The position numbers and the translations under genes were made by a program. Positions 36,259 to 45,460 of a stretch of 64,000 nt of DNA are shown here, one piece after another (the stretch's first letter is position 1; each line of letters starts with the position of its first letter). Location: NCBI GenBank assembly GCA_965250205.1, contig CBDFNK010000017.1:49710-113709 (forward strand). The letters are read 5' to 3'. The notes beneath the pieces are model-generated. The model did no database searches. It saw nothing but the letters and a program-made list of their open reading frames with translations, and was not told where the DNA came from. Source of the DNA: JAHZKN01 sp965250205. Its GTDB lineage: Bacteria; Pseudomonadota; Alphaproteobacteria; Rhizobiales; Hyphomicrobiaceae.

Positions 36259-37554
36259 ATGACTACTGGGGTGCAGCGTCTTGGGATCCTGGCTGGTGGC
36301 GGCAATCTGCCTCTTGAGGTGGCAGAGCATGCTGCTGCGGCAGGCTATGATGTGCACATCGTGGCGATTGATGGCGAAGCCGAGGCTGATTTTAAGGACT
36401 TTGAGGTGACGCAGGTTAACTGGGGCGCTATCGGTAAGATGGTGTCCAGTTTCAAGGTCCACAACATTTCTGATCTGGTTATCGTCGGCAGCGTGACCCG
36501 TCCTGATCTCAAAGGCATCAAGCCCGACCTTGGTTTTTTTCGCAACCTTCCACGTATTTTAAAAATCATTGCGGCAGGTGGCGATGACAATGTGCTGAGA
36601 AAAGTTATCGACTTCTTTGAATCACATGGGTTTCGTGTTCGCGGTGTCGCTGATGTGGCCCCCAGTCTTTTGATCGGCAAAGGACCGTTTGGAGAGCAGC
36701 GGGTGGCACAAGAGGACAAGGCTGACATTGGGCTTGGCTTTGATGTCATCCGCAGGCTCGGACGATTTGATGTTGGCCAAGGTGTGGTTGTAAATAATCA
36801 GACGGTTGAGGCGATTGAGGGTGCTGAGGGTACGGATCGGATGTTGCAGCGGGTAGCACACCTGCGCGTGACGAAAACTGCCCAATCACAGCGCGGTGTC
36901 CTGGTGAAGCGACCTAAGCCTGGACAGGAGTTGCGCGTTGATCTGCCAACAATTGGACCCGATACAGCTGAGCTTGCATCGCGTGCCGGCCTTGCAGGCA
37001 TTGCCGTTTTAGAAAATGCGACGATGGCGGCACAGCGCAAGGAGTTGATCGCGTGCGCAAATGAATCAGAGCTGTACATCGAAGGTTGCGATGATAGTGT
37101 TGAAAACAATAACAGTGTCGCGCAATTTGCAGGCGATCTTTCGTTCGTGCAATTGGGAGCTGTGAAGATGTCTCGGCGCGATGACAATGACCTTCGCCAA
37201 GCTGTGGGTGTGCTCGAAGCGATCGCTCCTTATGAAATTGGTGGCGCTGTAGCTGTGGCCCGCAATCACGTCTTGGCAATTGAAGTTGGTGAGGGTTTAG
37301 AATCCTTTATGGAGCGCGTTAAGTCATTGCGCCAATGGGGCAATCGTCTTGGTGGCGATCGAGTTGGAATGGCCATATTCGGTAGCAGCGTGCCTTATGG
37401 TACGCAGTTGGTGTCGATTGCCCATGACGCTGGTCTTGCTGGTATGATCATTGCCTCAGACGGGCTTTCCAAGCAGGATTGGTCAACGGCAATCGTCAAT
37501 GCAAACAACCGCAAACTCTTCATTGGTGCTTTGACCGTCGCAAGAAGAGACTGA
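36259..37554 (+). CDS. lpxI: UDP-2,3-diacylglucosamine pyrophosphatase LpxI with extra C-terminal domain copy
   Basis: Hydrolyses UDP-2,3-diacylglucosamine to lipid X, replacing LpxH in alphaproteobacteria. Residues 1-150: N-domain (RLGILAGGGNLPLEVAEHAA ... GSVTRPDLKGIKPD). Residues about 155-285: C-domain with VVVNNQTVEAIEGAEGTDRM and GQELRVDLPTIGPDT holding the catalytic Asp. Normal LpxI stops about here, near 280 residues. This protein is 431 long: about 308-431 repeats the C-domain in degenerate form (AVARNHVLAIEVGEGLESFM, then AGLAGMIIASDG), lacking the DLPTIGP motif. ATG at 36259 with TAGGGG upstream. lpxB follows after two bases. Confidence 0.9.
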   Translation: MTTGVQRLGILAGGGNLPLEVAEHAAAAGYDVHIVAIDGEAEADFKDFEVTQVNWGAIGKMVSSFKVHNISDLVIVGSVTRPDLKGIKPDLGFFRNLPRILKIIAAGGDDNVLRKVIDFFESHGFRVRGVADVAPSLLIGKGPFGEQRVAQEDKADIGLGFDVIRRLGRFDVGQGVVVNNQTVEAIEGAEGTDRMLQRVAHLRVTKTAQSQRGVLVKRPKPGQELRVDLPTIGPDTAELASRAGLAGIAVLENATMAAQRKELIACANESELYIEGCDDSVENNNSVAQFAGDLSFVQLGAVKMSRRDDNDLRQAVGVLEAIAPYEIGGAVAVARNHVLAIEVGEGLESFMERVKSLRQWGNRLGGDRVGMAIFGSSVPYGTQLVSIAHDAGLAGMIIASDGLSKQDWSTAIVNANNRKLFIGALTVARRD

Positions 37555-37556
37555 CG

Positions 37557-38831
37557 ATGAGCGTGAAAGACGTGCATACCAATGGCCCCCATGTTTTCGT
37601 CGGATCGACAAAAGGTCGTGGTGGCGCGCGCCGCGAGCTAAAGATTTTCGTTGTTGCTGGTGAACATTCTGGTGACGCCCTTGGCGGGCGCATGATGTCT
37701 GAAATAAATCAGCAGACGCACGGTAATGTTCGATATCTCGGCATTGGTGGCGAGTGGATGTCAGAGGCTGGATTGGTGTCCCAATTTTCGCTTGAAGAAG
37801 TTGCGGTGATGGGTCCGATGTCAATACTGCCGCACTTACCGCGAATTATACGTCGGGTTTATCAAACGGTTGATGCTGCACTTGCCGCAGATCCCAATGT
37901 TGTGGTGATGATCGATAGTCCAGAATTCACACACCCGATCGCAAAACGTATCCGAAGAAAAAGACCGGATATTCCGATTGTAAATTATGTGAGCCCCAGC
38001 GTTTGGGCTTGGCGACCGGGGCGCGCTAAAAGAATGCGTCCCTATATTGATCACGTTCTTGCTCTCTTGCCCTTTGAACCGGGCGAGCATCAACGCCTTG
38101 GTGGCCCTGCATGTAGTTATGTCGGCCACCCTTTGATTGAGCGCAAAGCCTGGCTAGCGTCTTTGGACCCTGAATCCCTTGCGTTGTCCCTTAGGCTGGA
38201 TCGCTCGAAACCTGTCGTTGTCGTCCTGCCGGGCAGCAGAAAATCAGAAGTTGCCCGATTGTTTGCAACCTTTCGTGAAGCCGTGGAGCTGGTCGCGAGT
38301 TGGGAACGTCAACCAACGGTTATCATACCTACGGTGCCGTCTGTGCGCACCTTGATTGAGGACCAGTTGACGAATTGGTCCTCAATCAAGGTGCATCTCG
38401 TCGACGGCGAGGAGGACAGATTCCGCGCCTTCAAGCTCGCGGATGCAGCGCTCGCAGCCTCGGGAACTGTAACTTTAGAATTGGCGCTCACAGGCACACC
38501 GGCCGTGGTTGGCTATCGTATTGATCGATTGGCGGCGCAACTTAAGTTTCTGCTCAAAACGCCGTCGATTGTTTTGGCCAATCTTGTCGCTGGCAAAAAC
38601 ATTTACCCCGAACTCATTCAGGAACGCTGTACACCAGCGCTGCTGGCGCGCGCGTTGGCTCCGCTGCTATCGGATAGCCCAGAGCGAAGAGCGCAGAAGC
38701 AAGGTTTGTCTGAGATAGCCTCAATAATGAGTACGCCAGGCACAACCCCGAGCCGCAAAGCGGCTGAAATTGTCCTGCAGTATGCACACAAAGGACGAAC
38801 AGGCGGCAACGACGCAGTTGGACACGATTGA
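37557..38831 (+). CDS. lpxB: Lipid-A-disaccharide synthase
   Basis: GT19 glycosyltransferase joining lipid X and UDP-diacylglucosamine. 424 residues from the ATG at 37557. FVVAGEHSGDALGGRMM, YLGIGGEWMSEAGL, YVSPSVWAWRPGRAKRM and VVVLPGSRKSEV, then ASGTVTLELALTGTPAVVGYR, are typical. A 36-residue Lys/Gly-rich lead precedes the core. The gene contains an 18-bp perfect inverted repeat (38348-38393) within the variable stretch between the two halves. It ends 28 bases from the convergent gltA. Confidence 0.95.
   Translation: MSVKDVHTNGPHVFVGSTKGRGGARRELKIFVVAGEHSGDALGGRMMSEINQQTHGNVRYLGIGGEWMSEAGLVSQFSLEEVAVMGPMSILPHLPRIIRRVYQTVDAALAADPNVVVMIDSPEFTHPIAKRIRRKRPDIPIVNYVSPSVWAWRPGRAKRMRPYIDHVLALLPFEPGEHQRLGGPACSYVGHPLIERKAWLASLDPESLALSLRLDRSKPVVVVLPGSRKSEVARLFATFREAVELVASWERQPTVIIPTVPSVRTLIEDQLTNWSSIKVHLVDGEEDRFRAFKLADAALAASGTVTLELALTGTPAVVGYRIDRLAAQLKFLLKTPSIVLANLVAGKNIYPELIQERCTPALLARALAPLLSDSPERRAQKQGLSEIASIMSTPGTTPSRKAAEIVLQYAHKGRTGGNDAVGHD
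38348..38393. repeat. Perfect 18-bp inverted repeat inside lpxB
   Basis: CACCTTGATTGAGGACCA (38348-38365), a 10-base spacer, then its exact reverse complement (38376-38393). It encodes residues of the segment TLIEDQLTNWSSIKVHL. No T-run follows, so it is not an ordinary terminator. Confidence 0.95.
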
Positions 38832-38859
38832 TGACTAGTTGCTGCGCCAGACGATGTGT

Positions 38860-40185
38860 TTAGTCGCGTTCTTCCAGCGGTACGAAGTCGCGTGGCGCAG
38901 GGCCTACGTAAAGCTGGCGCGGACGACCAATGCGTTGCTCTGGATCTTCAATCATTTCCTTCCATTGACCAATCCAGCCAACAGTGCGGGCAACAGCAAA
39001 GAGTGCGGTAAACATTGATACCGGAAAGCCCATCGCACGAAGCGTGATGCCGGAATAGAAATCAATGTTGGGGTACAGTTTCTTTTTGACAAAGTACTCA
39101 TCTTCGAGCGCAATCCGCTCCAGTTCCATTGCAACTTTCAGTAATGGATCATCACGCATGCCAAGGGCATCTAGCACTTCATGGCAGGTTTTCTGCATAA
39201 CCTTGGCGCGCGGATCATAGTTTTTGTAAACCCGGTGACCAAAGCCCATCAGGCGGAAACCGGATGTTTTGTCTTTTGCTTTTTTAATAAATTCAGGGAT
39301 GCGCTCAACGGAGCCAATCTCGTGCAACATATTGAGTGCTGCTTCGTTGGCACCACCATGAGCTGGACCCCACAGACACGCAACACCAGCCGCAATACAT
39401 GCAAAAGGGTTGGCGCCTGATGAGCCAGCAAGTCTCACCGTTGAGGTTGATGCGTTTTGCTCATGATCCGCATGGAGAATGAAGATTCGATCCAACGCGC
39501 GAGACAAAACAGGGTTTGGTTCATAGGGCTCGCATGGAATGGCAAAGCACATCTGCAAAAAGTTTGCTGAATAATCGAGATCATTGCGGGGATAAATGAT
39601 CGGCTGGCCCAGGGAATACTTGTAGGCCATCGCCGCAATGGTCGGCATTTTCGCAATCAAGCGATGGACCGCAATCATCCGTTGTTCTTGGTCGTTGTTG
39701 TCGGTTGAGTCATGATAAAATGCTGACAGAGCACCGACGACGCCAACAATAATGGCCATTGGATGGGCATCGCGTCGAAAGCCGGTGTAGAACCGGGTCA
39801 TCTGCTCATGCAGCATCGTATGGTTGCGAATAGTGCGTTGGAACGTGGCGTGCTGCTCAGCTGTCGGCAGCTCACCATGCAGCAGCAAGTAGCAGGTCTC
39901 AATAAAGCTTGAGCGCTCTGCCAATTGATCAATTGGGTAACCGCGATAGAGCAGCACACCATTGTCGCCATCGATGTAGGTGATTTTCGAGAGGCAGTTG
40001 GCGGTCGAAGTAAAACCTGGGTCATAGGTAAAGTGGCCGGTGTCACGATAGAATTTGGTGACATCGATTACATCGGGTCCACATGTCCCAGAGCGGATGG
40101 CAAGATCATGGGCCTTGCCTGCAACGCTCAACTTGGCTGTTTTCCCAGTACTGGCTTGTGCCTTCAGTTCGGTTTCAACGCTCAT
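38860..40185 (-). CDS. gltA: Citrate synthase
   Basis: Acetyl-CoA + oxaloacetate to citrate, entry to the TCA cycle. 441 residues, type II (hexameric) enzyme of Gram-negatives: ITYIDGDNGVLLYRGYPIDQ, ILHADHEQNASTSTVRLAGS (first catalytic His), LWGPAHGGANEA and RLMGFGHRVYKNYDPRAKVM, PNIDFYSGI with the Asp. Start ATG at 40185. A 176-base gap without genes separates it from gltX, on the same strand. Confidence 0.97.
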   Translation of the reverse strand: MSVETELKAQASTGKTAKLSVAGKAHDLAIRSGTCGPDVIDVTKFYRDTGHFTYDPGFTSTANCLSKITYIDGDNGVLLYRGYPIDQLAERSSFIETCYLLLHGELPTAEQHATFQRTIRNHTMLHEQMTRFYTGFRRDAHPMAIIVGVVGALSAFYHDSTDNNDQEQRMIAVHRLIAKMPTIAAMAYKYSLGQPIIYPRNDLDYSANFLQMCFAIPCEPYEPNPVLSRALDRIFILHADHEQNASTSTVRLAGSSGANPFACIAAGVACLWGPAHGGANEAALNMLHEIGSVERIPEFIKKAKDKTSGFRLMGFGHRVYKNYDPRAKVMQKTCHEVLDALGMRDDPLLKVAMELERIALEDEYFVKKKLYPNIDFYSGITLRAMGFPVSMFTALFAVARTVGWIGQWKEMIEDPEQRIGRPRQLYVGPAPRDFVPLEERD

Positions 40186-40361
40186 AGTAGTTTCCTGCTC
40201 AAAGGGGGGTCCGTTTTAGGATGCCGAGCCGTTTAGAAGACTGAAATGGTGGGATTTGGCGCTGGATGCCAAATTTGTTGCACTGCACCTTACACTATCA
40301 CAGCTTGAGACGCACGCGCTCCCCAAAAAAGGGCCACAACGTCTTGGTATTTAGTACAAAA

Positions 40362-41819
40362 CTAGATGGTTTGATCTGCAAGTCGCGCCATCGACTCGGT
40401 CTTACCCAGGACCGCCAGCACGTCAAAAACCGGTGGTGAAACGGTCCGGCCCGTCAGAGCGGCTCTGAGCGGTTGGGCGATTTTGCCAAGCTTCACCTCA
40501 ACCTCCTCGCCATAGGACCGCACTATTTCTTCCAACGTTGCAGCCTGCCAATCGCAGGCCGCCTCAAAGCGCGCTTTCAGTTGGGTGAGGTGGCCCTTGG
40601 CTTCGTCATCAAGCAGTTTGGCTGCTTTCGGTTCCAATTCCAGGGGCCGCTGATCGGTAATAAAGCGGGCCCCATCGAGCACCGCCAATAGCGTTTTGGC
40701 GCGCGGTTTTAATCCCGGCAGGGCCATCTCAAGTTTAGCCCAGCCCTCGTTTTTGGTCAGTTCTTCAGCAAGGTCGTTGCCGCCTTCAATTTCGGGCAGC
40801 AGTGTTTTGATGTGTTCCAGAAGATCTGCATCCGTGCTCTCTCGAATGTAATGCGCATTGAGGTCTTCTAATTTCTGCGTATCGAAGCGGGCGGCACTTT
40901 TGCCAATGCCACCAAGGTCAAACCATGAAATGAGTTGCTTGGTTGACATGATTTCATCATCACCGTGGCTCCAGCCAAGACGTACGAGATAGTTGCGCAG
41001 TGCTTCCGGCAAATACCCATCTGCGCGATAGGCTTCAACACCAAGTGCGCCATGACGTTTTGAAAGTTTTGCGCCATCGGGCCCGTGAATCAGTGGTACA
41101 TGCGCATAAACTGGGATATCCCAATCCAAGGCTGCATAGATGAGATTTTGGCGTGCCGCATTATTCAGATGATCAACGCCACGGATAACATGGCTGACGG
41201 CCATATCATGGTCATCAACCACGACCGCAAGATGATAGGTTGGCGTTGCGTCGCTGCGCAGAATGATAAAATCGTCAAGGTCTTGATTGGCAAATGTCAC
41301 GTTACCTTGCACGTCATCTTGGACGATTGTTTCGCCCTCTTGAGGCGACTTGAGGCGCATGGAAAAGGGCTGATCTTTTGGTGCCTCATCAGGCCCCTTG
41401 TCGCGCCAGGGGGAACGAATTTTAAACGCGCGCTTTTCCGCCTCGGCTTGTTTGCGCATCGCGCCCAGTTCATCGGTCGTTAAGTAGCAACGATATGCAT
41501 CTCCCTTTGCCAAAAGTGCTTCGGCGATTTCAATATGACGGTCAGCACGTGCGAATTGCGAAATAGACTCACCGTCCCACCCAAGCCCGAGCCATTTTAG
41601 TCCGTCGTGGATCGCAGCAACGGCCTCAGGGTTATTGCGCGCCCGATCCGTGTCTTCGATGCGCAGTAGGAATTGACCGTCGTTGGCTTTGGCATAGAGC
41701 CAATTAAACAGTGCCGTGCGCGCGCCGCCGATGTGCAAAAATCCCGTTGGCGATGGGGCGAAGCGAACGACCGGCGGACGCACCGCGTTTTGGGCTTCTT
41801 TTTTGGTTGGCTTGGCCAT
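40362..41819 (-). CDS. gltX: Glutamate--tRNA ligase
   Basis: Class I synthetase, 485 residues. VVRFAPSPTGFLHIGGARTALFNW contains the HIGH motif (HIGG), and GAKLSKRHGA the KMSKS motif. In organisms that rely on GatCAB for Gln-tRNA(Gln), as the gat genes here suggest, a GluRS also charges tRNA(Gln); alphaproteobacteria often have two gltX copies and which one this is cannot be told. Divergent from comEC with 78 bases between starts. Confidence 0.95.
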   Translation of the reverse strand: MAKPTKKEAQNAVRPPVVRFAPSPTGFLHIGGARTALFNWLYAKANDGQFLLRIEDTDRARNNPEAVAAIHDGLKWLGLGWDGESISQFARADRHIEIAEALLAKGDAYRCYLTTDELGAMRKQAEAEKRAFKIRSPWRDKGPDEAPKDQPFSMRLKSPQEGETIVQDDVQGNVTFANQDLDDFIILRSDATPTYHLAVVVDDHDMAVSHVIRGVDHLNNAARQNLIYAALDWDIPVYAHVPLIHGPDGAKLSKRHGALGVEAYRADGYLPEALRNYLVRLGWSHGDDEIMSTKQLISWFDLGGIGKSAARFDTQKLEDLNAHYIRESTDADLLEHIKTLLPEIEGGNDLAEELTKNEGWAKLEMALPGLKPRAKTLLAVLDGARFITDQRPLELEPKAAKLLDDEAKGHLTQLKARFEAACDWQAATLEEIVRSYGEEVEVKLGKIAQPLRAALTGRTVSPPVFDVLAVLGKTESMARLADQTI

Positions 41820-41897
41820 GTCGGGTTGTTCAGTCCTCGCTGTAAAAACTACTCGCCGCCGTGTACCATACCCACAATGCAGGGTTAAGGGTCAGTC

Positions 41898-44276
41898 GTG
41901 ACACAGTCTCGCTTTGATCAGAGGTCGCAACGGGGTTGGTTCGGCACCCGCCTTGGCGGCCAACGTGACACCGGGGAAGGCGGGTACCCGCCGCCAGCGG
42001 GCGGTGACATCTGGGCGCTGCTCAATCGCGAACGCACGGCCTGGTTTGGCTGGGTGCCGGTGATCATTGGGCTTGGTATGGCGGGCTATTTCCTCAGCCC
42101 ACATGAACCCTCGCCTTGGTTGGCCGGGCTACTGGTTGTGGCTGCGTTGATTGTTGCTCGCCTTGCATCCGGGCGCGGACTGTTCGGTGTCATTTCAACG
42201 GTTTTATTATTGCTAGCTGTTGGTTTTTCATGTGCCAAGCTGCGCACCGAGGTCGTGCGCGCGCCGGTTCTAGAACGCGCGCTCGGCCTTGTTGATGTGC
42301 ACGGGTTTATTGAACGCGTTGAAGCCAATCCCAAGCGTGGTGCGCGCCTAACTTTGCGACCAATAGCGATTGAGAAGCTCAGCAAAGACCAATTGCCGTT
42401 CCGCATTCGTGTGCGGGTTTTGAAAACGACAGAGGAGCTACACCCCGGTCGTGCGGTTCGGGTGCGGGCGCGGCTTGCGCCACCACCACCGCCTGCTTTG
42501 CCCGGCGGCTTTGATTTTGCACGTCATTCCTGGTTCCAACAAATTGGTGCCGTTGGCTATGCCTTGTCCGCACCGAAAATTGTTCCGTTTGAGGGAACGG
42601 TTCCGCGTTCGCTCCGCTTTGCCGCCGGTATTGAGCGCGTGCGCCAACACATTGCAGCACGCATGCGTGCTGTTGTGCCAGGACAATCAGGCGCGGTGGC
42701 CATTGCCTTGGTAACCGGCGAGCGCGGCGGCATTTCCGAACACACCAACCAAGTCTATCGCGACGCCGGTTTGTTTCACATCTTGTCGATCTCCGGCATG
42801 CACATGGCGATCATGGCAGGTGCCGTATTCTTCATCGTCCGGCTGGGCTTTGCCGCCATTCCCATGTTGGCTTTGCGCTATCCAATTAAAAAATGGGCTG
42901 CTTTGATCGCAGCACTTGCCGCCCTTGGCTACCTGGCTTTATCAGGGGGTGCGTTTGCAACAGTGCGATCCTACATCATGATCTCAGTGATGTTTGTCGC
43001 CGTCTTGATGGATCGTCCCGCACTTGCATTGCGCAACATTGCGCTTGCCGCAGTGATCATTCTTGTCATCTATCCAGAGAGCGTTCTTGATCCTGGTTTT
43101 CAAATGTCATTTTCTGCCGTTGCAGCACTCGTTTCCGTCTATGAAATGATACGGACCTCGCGTTGGGGTGAGGTGATTGCCGAGTTTGGCCCAATCCGCA
43201 AAGCGATGACTTTTTTTGCAGGCATTGTGGTGTCAACCGTGGTTGCAGGCTTGGCCGTTGCCCCGTTTGCGGCCTATCACTTTCACACCACGCAGCATCT
43301 TGCAGTGCTCGCCAATCTGATTGCGATGCCGGTTTCCAATGTGGTGATTATGCCTGCAGCGTTGGCGGTATTGGTTCTGATGCCGTTTGGTTTGGAATGG
43401 CCGGCAGCAAAACTCATGGCGCTGGGCATTGATGTGATGACGCTGACAGCGGACTGGGTGGCAGGCCTGCCTGGTGCGGTTGGAAACATTGCAACGATGC
43501 CGAAAAGTGCATTTTTATTGATTGTTTTTGGTGGTTTGTGGCTGCTTCTTTGGACCACGCGCTGGCGGTTTGGAGGCATTGCGGCAATCGCTGTTGGTCT
43601 TGCACTGGCGCCGTTTGGCCCGCGCCCTGATGTCTTGATAGGCAACAAGGGCAAAGATGTTGCCGTCAGAGGTGTTGACGGGCAGTTGCGTCAACTCAAG
43701 CCTAAGCGGCGCAAGTCTTTTGCTGTCAAGCGTTGGCTTGAGGCTGATGGCCAACGCAGTCCAACCAAATCTCGTGATAAGCGGCGGCGCAATTCACCGG
43801 GCGTACCAAAGGGGTCCGGCGTTTGTGATGCAGTGGGCTGCGTGGCGCGCGTGAAAGGGCTCACCATTGCGGTTGCCTATCATGCAGGTGCGCTCAAAGA
43901 TGATTGTCGCCAGGCCGACGTTGTTGTTTTCAACGCCCCGCGTCCTGAAGGATGCACGGCTCCGCGCGCTGTGATTGATTTTTTTGATATCTACTATGGG
44001 GGCACACACGCACTCTATCTGGATGATCCGAAGCGCCTGCGCATCGTGAGCGTTGCAACATCGCGTGGTCGGCGGCCGTGGACCACAGCGCTCAAAGGGC
44101 GCGATCACCACAAAAGAAAGCGTCCAGGTCTGACCAAGCGCTCAAAAAAAGCAAACCCCAATACGCAACACCCGCGCGGGGATATTCAGGGTAAACCAAG
44201 CGCACCGACAACATTTGACGATGATGACATCACAGCAGACAAGACAGACCCCGGTGATGATCGAAATGATCCCTAG
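41898..44276 (+). CDS. comEC: ComEC/Rec2 family DNA uptake channel protein
   Basis: A 792-residue membrane protein of the channel that takes up single-stranded DNA. After the N-terminal DUF4131-type soluble domain (residues about 85-270), the competence domain starts RDAGLFHILSISGMHMAIMAG and has about ten membrane segments to residue 580. The C-terminal about 210 residues would be the metallo-hydrolase-like part, but only remnants of it are visible (CDAVGCVARVKGLTIAVAYH), mixed with Lys/Arg-rich and Asp-rich low-complexity segments. Starts with GTG at 41898 behind AAGGGTCA. It ends at the edge of the minisatellite. Confidence 0.85.
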   Translation: MTQSRFDQRSQRGWFGTRLGGQRDTGEGGYPPPAGGDIWALLNRERTAWFGWVPVIIGLGMAGYFLSPHEPSPWLAGLLVVAALIVARLASGRGLFGVISTVLLLLAVGFSCAKLRTEVVRAPVLERALGLVDVHGFIERVEANPKRGARLTLRPIAIEKLSKDQLPFRIRVRVLKTTEELHPGRAVRVRARLAPPPPPALPGGFDFARHSWFQQIGAVGYALSAPKIVPFEGTVPRSLRFAAGIERVRQHIAARMRAVVPGQSGAVAIALVTGERGGISEHTNQVYRDAGLFHILSISGMHMAIMAGAVFFIVRLGFAAIPMLALRYPIKKWAALIAALAALGYLALSGGAFATVRSYIMISVMFVAVLMDRPALALRNIALAAVIILVIYPESVLDPGFQMSFSAVAALVSVYEMIRTSRWGEVIAEFGPIRKAMTFFAGIVVSTVVAGLAVAPFAAYHFHTTQHLAVLANLIAMPVSNVVIMPAALAVLVLMPFGLEWPAAKLMALGIDVMTLTADWVAGLPGAVGNIATMPKSAFLLIVFGGLWLLLWTTRWRFGGIAAIAVGLALAPFGPRPDVLIGNKGKDVAVRGVDGQLRQLKPKRRKSFAVKRWLEADGQRSPTKSRDKRRRNSPGVPKGSGVCDAVGCVARVKGLTIAVAYHAGALKDDCRQADVVVFNAPRPEGCTAPRAVIDFFDIYYGGTHALYLDDPKRLRIVSVATSRGRRPWTTALKGRDHHKRKRPGLTKRSKKANPNTQHPRGDIQGKPSAPTTFDDDDITADKTDPGDDRNDP

Positions 44277-44577
44277 CCCAACACCAGCTTTGCTTGAGTG
44301 TTGGCCAAAGGAAAGAAGCTTCCCAACACCAGCTTTGCTTGAGTGTTGGCCAAAGGAAAGAAGCTTCCCAACACCAGCTTTGCTTGAGTGTTGGCCAAAG
44401 GAAAGAAGCTTCCCAACACCAGCTTTGCTTGAGTGTTGGCCAAAGGAAAGAAGCTTTCCAACACCAGCTTTGCTTGAGTGTTGGCCAAAGGAAAGAAGCT
44501 TCCCAACACCAGCTTTGCTTGAGTGTTGGCCAAAGGAAAGAAGCTTTCCAACACCAGCTTTGCTTGAGTGTTGGCTA
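44277..44577. repeat. 45-bp minisatellite between comEC and lexA, 6.7 units
   Basis: Six full units of 45 bases and one partial, starting at 44277, 44322, 44367, 44412, 44457, 44502 and 44547, nearly identical (a C/T change at unit starts 44457 and 44547). Each unit contains the inverted repeat CCAACAC ... GTGTTGG with a 13-base loop and then AAAGGAAAGAAGCTT. As 45 is a multiple of three and the unit has no stop in several frames, long open frames appear on both strands; they are not genes. It lies at the 3' ends of two convergent genes, so the hairpins might work as terminators. Confidence 0.97.
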
Positions 44578-44588
44578 AGACATGGCTT

Positions 44589-45296
44589 CTACTGGTAGCG
44601 GCGGATGAGTCCGACCAGACGGCCTTGGACCTCAACTTGGTCGGGACCAAAGATGCGTGTTTCATACGCCGGGTTGGCGGCTTCAAGTGCAACGGTTGAC
44701 CCCTTCTTGCGCAAGCGTTTCAGCGTTGCTTCTTCTTTTTCAACCAGTGCAACGACAATGTCGCCATTGTCGGCAGTGTTGCAGCGCTGGATAACAACGG
44801 TATCGCCATCATGAATGCCGGCTTCAATCATCGAGTCGCCGTTGACTTCGAGGGCGAAGTGTTCGCCCTTGCCAAGCAAGTCTGGTGGGCAGGCCACATC
44901 CTGGCTGTGATCTTGAATGGCGCTGATGGGCACACCGGCTGCGATGCGACCCATCATGGGGACGGTGGCGAGGTGAGCGGCGGCTTGAACATGCACAGGT
45001 GGTGTGGATGATTTCGAGCCTTCAATAACGCTCGGTCTAAATCCGCCTCGCACGGCACTCGGCACGGTTATGTTGGCGGTATCATCCGGCAGTTTTATCA
45101 CTTCAATGGCGCGCGCGCGGTGGGGCAGGCGGCGGATAAAGCCACGCTCAACGAGCGCTGTAATCAGGCGGTGAATGCCGGACTTGGATTTCAGATGAAG
45201 CGCATCCTTCATTTCATCAAAGGACGGTGGTACACCGGCCTCCTGCATGCGCCCGTGAATAAATACGAGCAGTTGTTTTTGTTTCTGGGTCAGCAT
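44589..45296 (-). CDS. lexA: LexA repressor
   Basis: SOS repressor with self-cleavage, 235 residues from the ATG at 45296 (GGAGGC 9 bases upstream; a further in-frame ATG adds only four residues). N-domain: MLTQKQKQLLVFIHGRMQEA, PPSFDEMKDALHLKSKSGIHR. Cleavage site Ala-Gly in GRIAAGVPISA, catalytic Ser in LEVNGDSMIEAGI and Lys in EEATLKRLRKKG. A GTTC-N7-GTTC box lies upstream, so autoregulation is expected. Its stop is only 12 bases from the minisatellite. Confidence 0.96.
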   Translation of the reverse strand: MLTQKQKQLLVFIHGRMQEAGVPPSFDEMKDALHLKSKSGIHRLITALVERGFIRRLPHRARAIEVIKLPDDTANITVPSAVRGGFRPSVIEGSKSSTPPVHVQAAAHLATVPMMGRIAAGVPISAIQDHSQDVACPPDLLGKGEHFALEVNGDSMIEAGIHDGDTVVIQRCNTADNGDIVVALVEKEEATLKRLRKKGSTVALEAANPAYETRIFGPDQVEVQGRLVGLIRRYQ

Positions 45297-45460
45297 CGGG
45301 GCCTCCACGGGCAGTCATTAAGAGAAGGGCGATCTCATCGGAGCGCCGGTTAGGTGCGGGCAGGTGAGCCAGGGGCGAACACACAATCCAGCACCTTCGT
45401 TCAAAGTGCCAACTGATGCCCGCGACTCGACTGCGTACAAATCATGAACACACCATAGCT

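Noticed and set aside
44277..44577. CRISPR array
   Set aside because: Units are directly adjacent with no spacers between them, and no cas genes are near.
44215..44692. Long repetitive open frames on both strands across the minisatellite (for example LECWPKERSFPTPAL repeats)
   Set aside because: They exist only because a 45-bp unit without stops is repeated; none has a ribosome site or family match, and they overlap comEC and lexA.
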